Shown: positions 62,158-64,000 of the stretch, piece by piece
How the letters are laid out: every line of letters begins with the position of its first letter
How positions within the stretch are numbered: position 1 is the stretch's first letter
Assembly: GCF_016107625.1 (NCBI RefSeq)
Contig: NZ_JABASV010000011.1
Coordinates: forward strand, 30,148-94,147
DNA length: 64,000 nt
DNA from: Vreelandella alkaliphila
GTDB lineage: Bacteria; Pseudomonadota; Gammaproteobacteria; Pseudomonadales; Halomonadaceae
Direction: 5' to 3'
The notes under the pieces: generated by a model
Told to the model about the DNA's origin: nothing
What the model saw: only the letters and a program-made list of their open reading frames with translations
The model's database searches: none
Translations under genes and position numbers: made by a program

Positions 62158-62679
62158 ATGAAAGAGATTATCGATAAATACAAATTTGACGGCATCTGGC
62201 ACTTCACGGACAAATCGAATTTGGGCTCAATCAAAAAACATGAAGGGCTTTTATCAGTTGCACAGGCGCAAGAGAAAAACATCGCTGTTCCCAAGCCGGG
62301 CGGGAATGAATGGAGTCACGACGCTGATCGCTTGAAAGGAGTCCACCAATACGTGCATTTAGCGTTCTTGGATGACCATCCTATGCTTTATTTTGCAAAA
62401 AATGATGGGCGTATCAATGAACCGGTATGGCTGAAAATTGATGCATCTGTCCTATTAGATCCGAACGTTAGGTTTACATGCGACGTGTCTAACAAGGCTG
62501 GGGTTGAGATTCTCACACCCTCAGAGGCTGTTGATGCAATCGATTTCGAGGTATTGTTCACCTATCTGGATTGGAAAGATCCAGAAATCCAAGCTCGTCG
62601 TCGTGTCGCCATTAAGTCTGAGATACTGATTCCCGACTTTGTGCCAATTGAGAAAATTTTGGAATGCAAAAATGGCTAG
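62158..62679 (+). CDS. DarT-family ADP-ribosyltransferase (toxin candidate)
   Basis: The 173-residue protein resembles DarT (DUF4433). GIWHFTDKSNLGSIKKHEGLLS at 12-33 corresponds to the NAD-binding start with His15, YVHLAFLDDHPMLYFAK follows, and RRRVAIKSEILIPDFVPIEKI at 148-167 contains the expected catalytic Glu155. DarT enzymes attach ADP-ribose to bases in single-stranded DNA and are toxins or phage-defence effectors. It is shorter than typical DarT (about 200 residues). GGAAG lies eight bases upstream. It overlaps the partner gene by eight bases. Base composition is lower in GC than in the cob genes. Confidence 0.78.
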   Translation: MKEIIDKYKFDGIWHFTDKSNLGSIKKHEGLLSVAQAQEKNIAVPKPGGNEWSHDADRLKGVHQYVHLAFLDDHPMLYFAKNDGRINEPVWLKIDASVLLDPNVRFTCDVSNKAGVEILTPSEAVDAIDFEVLFTYLDWKDPEIQARRRVAIKSEILIPDFVPIEKILECKNG

Positions 62680-63364
62680 CCGCCCTGTCTTTGTAGCACT
62701 CGGTGATCCGCAGCACCTAGTTCAGGAAATCTCGATCGATTTCCCTTGGAGCCCAGGGTTTGCTCCAGTACAAAAGAAGAAGAACGTTTCAGCGCTCCAT
62801 GAGGCAGCGAGAAAAAAGGGTCTTTATCCAATTCTAGAGGTGTCGACAAAGTCCGAGGCTAAGTTAGGTCAAAGACTGAGTGCCTTTAATTTAAAGATTG
62901 AAACCGAAGTTGGTGCTATCAGCATCGAGTCAGCTTTTCAGGGTAGTAAAGTTTTTAAGAATGGTGGGCCCTATACAGATATCTACAAAATGGATAGCCG
63001 TTCAGCCAAAAGGGATGAGCGCCTTAAAAACTCAGGTCCGCTGACAGGATTTGATTATTTTGGCCAAAAATGGCCTCTTATTCCAAAAACAGCTTTCTAT
63101 GATTGGCTTTATCTCACGGCCCTTGAGCCTCATCAAGAGTTCTTGAAGCGCCTTTATTCCTATGCAGCATTCAGTGATATCGAATTTAATCCAGATAAGT
63201 CAATAAATTGTCAAGCCAGAACATGTGCTCTCATGGTATCTCTAATTAAACTGGGCTCTCTGAACCTTGCATTAAGATCACAAAGCGACTTCATAGCAAT
63301 GGTCGCGTCTGACTCTTTTAATCAGGCCCACTCAGCAGATTTACTACAACGGCAGTTACTCTGA
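62672..63364 (+). CDS. DarT-associated partner protein, probable antitoxin
   Basis: The 230-residue protein resembles, from memory, the family found next to DarT1-type toxins and described as a NADAR-like antitoxin (DUF6977). Segments PVFVALG, FPWSPGFAPVQKKKNVSALHEAA, ESAFQGSKVFKNGGPYTDIY, SRSAKRDERLKNSGPLTGFDYFG, KTAFYDWLY and SINCQARTCALMVSL are the conserved-looking parts. It would remove ADP-ribose from DNA or neutralise the toxin. The ATG at 62672 overlaps the toxin stop by eight bases. Its stop is three bases before the attC-like site, as usual for cassette genes. The antitoxin role is inferred. Confidence 0.65.
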   Translation: MASRPVFVALGDPQHLVQEISIDFPWSPGFAPVQKKKNVSALHEAARKKGLYPILEVSTKSEAKLGQRLSAFNLKIETEVGAISIESAFQGSKVFKNGGPYTDIYKMDSRSAKRDERLKNSGPLTGFDYFGQKWPLIPKTAFYDWLYLTALEPHQEFLKRLYSYAAFSDIEFNPDKSINCQARTCALMVSLIKLGSLNLALRSQSDFIAMVASDSFNQAHSADLLQRQLL

Positions 63365-63366
63365 AA

Positions 63367-63452
63367 GCGCTAACAAGGCCAGTCACGCGACGCCTACTAC
63401 ATTGCGGCTTCGCCTCCATTCCGTAGCCGCGCATGCTGGCTGGCGTTAGAGC
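63367..63452 (+). other. attC-like site (integron recombination site)
   Basis: The site starts GCGCTAAC, followed by AAGGCCAG, and ends CTGGCTGGC with GTTAGAGC. The outer arms pair as CTAAC/GTTAG and GCCAG/CTGGC with unpaired bases between, the R''/L'' and L'/R' layout of attC. The middle holds a shorter imperfect palindrome (CTAC...GCGGCTTCGCC...GTAG). Length is about 85 bases. Orientation matches the plus-strand genes. The right-hand core GTTAGAGC is the start of a next cassette. Confidence 0.8.
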
Positions 63453-63473
63453 ACCAATTGAATAGGAATATGG

Positions 63474-63968
63474 ATGAAAGCATTTGGAATTGGCTGTCTG
63501 CACTTTTCCTTTAAAGGCGGGGCAGATAAAGAAATTACGGTCCAAGAGTATATTGACGAAGTAAAGGCTTCTTTAGAAAAGCTCTCTACAGTTAGTGATG
63601 TAGAAATCTACTTCGATGAAGATATAAAAGACGAAAAGATCAATATATCCGTAAGCACCCACATGAATGATGGCGACCCTTGTCATCCTCACATCCCATT
63701 TTTTGAGCTTTCGTTTAGCCTTTATCTACCTAAAAGAGTTCAAAGTGAGGTAATTAATAGGGAGCAAGATTATCTAAATACTGACACTGAGAACTTCCAG
63801 GTAATATTTAAGCATGATTGGCATGGGCCTTTTAGTGTTGTGGAGTCCGTAGGAGCTGGCAGCGAAGCCTCTCCTTCTACCGCGATCCAAATAATCAGGA
63901 AATACCTTAAAAAGGAAATTGATAATGTCAGTGATATTCTACAACTTGAATCGCCCCAGGTTTCATAG
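63474..63968 (+). CDS. Unknown 164-aa protein, likely second cassette gene
   Basis: I do not recognise this protein. It is predicted soluble and acidic, starting MKAFGIGCLHFSFKGGADKE, with THMNDGDPCHPHIPFFELSFSLYLP in the middle and FKHDWHGPFSVVESVGAGSEASPSTAIQIIRKYLKKEI towards the end. An alternation of polar and hydrophobic residues suggests an alpha/beta fold. AGGA lies eight bases before the ATG at 63474, which begins 22 bases after the attC-like site, as expected for a cassette. It is AT-rich. The last 32 bases of the window hold nothing recognisable. Confidence 0.7.
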   Translation: MKAFGIGCLHFSFKGGADKEITVQEYIDEVKASLEKLSTVSDVEIYFDEDIKDEKINISVSTHMNDGDPCHPHIPFFELSFSLYLPKRVQSEVINREQDYLNTDTENFQVIFKHDWHGPFSVVESVGAGSEASPSTAIQIIRKYLKKEIDNVSDILQLESPQVS

Positions 63969-64000
63969 ACACCTCCAGGCCCTATACTAAAGGTATCTAG

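Noticed and set aside
1..64000. tRNA, rRNA or prophage genes
   Set aside because: No cloverleaf-like, rRNA-like or phage structural gene sequence was recognised on either strand by reading.

Overview
The window looks like a chromosomal segment of a gammaproteobacterium, most likely a member of the Halomonadaceae (inference). The protein set fits this: TrkA/TrkH plus a complete Kdp system, Entner-Doudoroff sugar metabolism with HexR-like operators, and the aerobic (CobN-dependent) cobalamin pathway. Coding density is high, and many neighbouring genes overlap by 1-17 bases, suggesting translational coupling.

Layout. (1) 1-3611: the end of a GH13-type glucosidase, a MalK-type ABC ATPase, a secreted DUF3455-like protein, and an ECF sigma/anti-sigma pair behind a 13-bp tandem repeat. 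(2) 3674-14682: a potassium island of trkA (-), kdpFABCDE (+) and trkH (-), including a 26-codon kdpF. (3) 14883-18599: malG, malF and malE (-). They are separated from the MalK-type ATPase gene by the potassium island. (4) 18976-28348: zwf-pgl-eda (+), a GH32 sucrose/fructan hydrolase (+) with a LacI-type palindrome at its start, and edd-glk-aldo/keto reductase-fructokinase (-). HexR-like boxes sit in front of both zwf and edd. Together these genes can split sucrose, phosphorylate both hexoses and run the Entner-Doudoroff route. (5) 28642-34085: a nucleotide-loop operon cobT-cbiB-cobD-cobU-cobS-cobC plus a second, degenerate cobU-like gene. (6) 34134-39010: a cobalamin riboswitch and btuB-btuF-btuC-btuD. 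(7) 39053-40872: an AraC regulator and an EamA transporter. (8) 40977-44352: on the minus strand, a second cobalamin riboswitch, a 62-aa unknown ORF and a second BtuFCD-like ABC importer. (9) 44702-60905: the aerobic corrin ring pathway (fused ChlI/ChlD-type chelatase subunit, cobO, cobB, cobW, cobN, cobG, cobH, cobI, cobJ, cobK, cobL, cobE, cobM, cobF). cobA and cobQ are not in the window. (10) 61122-64000: a YtoQ-like gene, a palindrome with three REP-like tandem units, then AT-richer DNA.

The most unusual part is the right end. A DarT-like ADP-ribosyltransferase gene and an overlapping partner gene lie between a GTTAGCGC boundary and an attC-like palindrome whose left arm begins GCGCTAAC, the exact complement of that boundary. 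This is what an inserted integron cassette of about 1.33 kb would look like. It is followed by the start of a second cassette with an unknown gene. No integrase gene is visible.

Other points of interest are the complementary decay of two CobU paralogues in one operon, a 120-bp inverted repeat flanking cobM-cobF that also supplies the end of cobE, and divergent cobK/cobL whose start codons overlap. All functional calls rest on motifs and recall of protein families; no database search was run.
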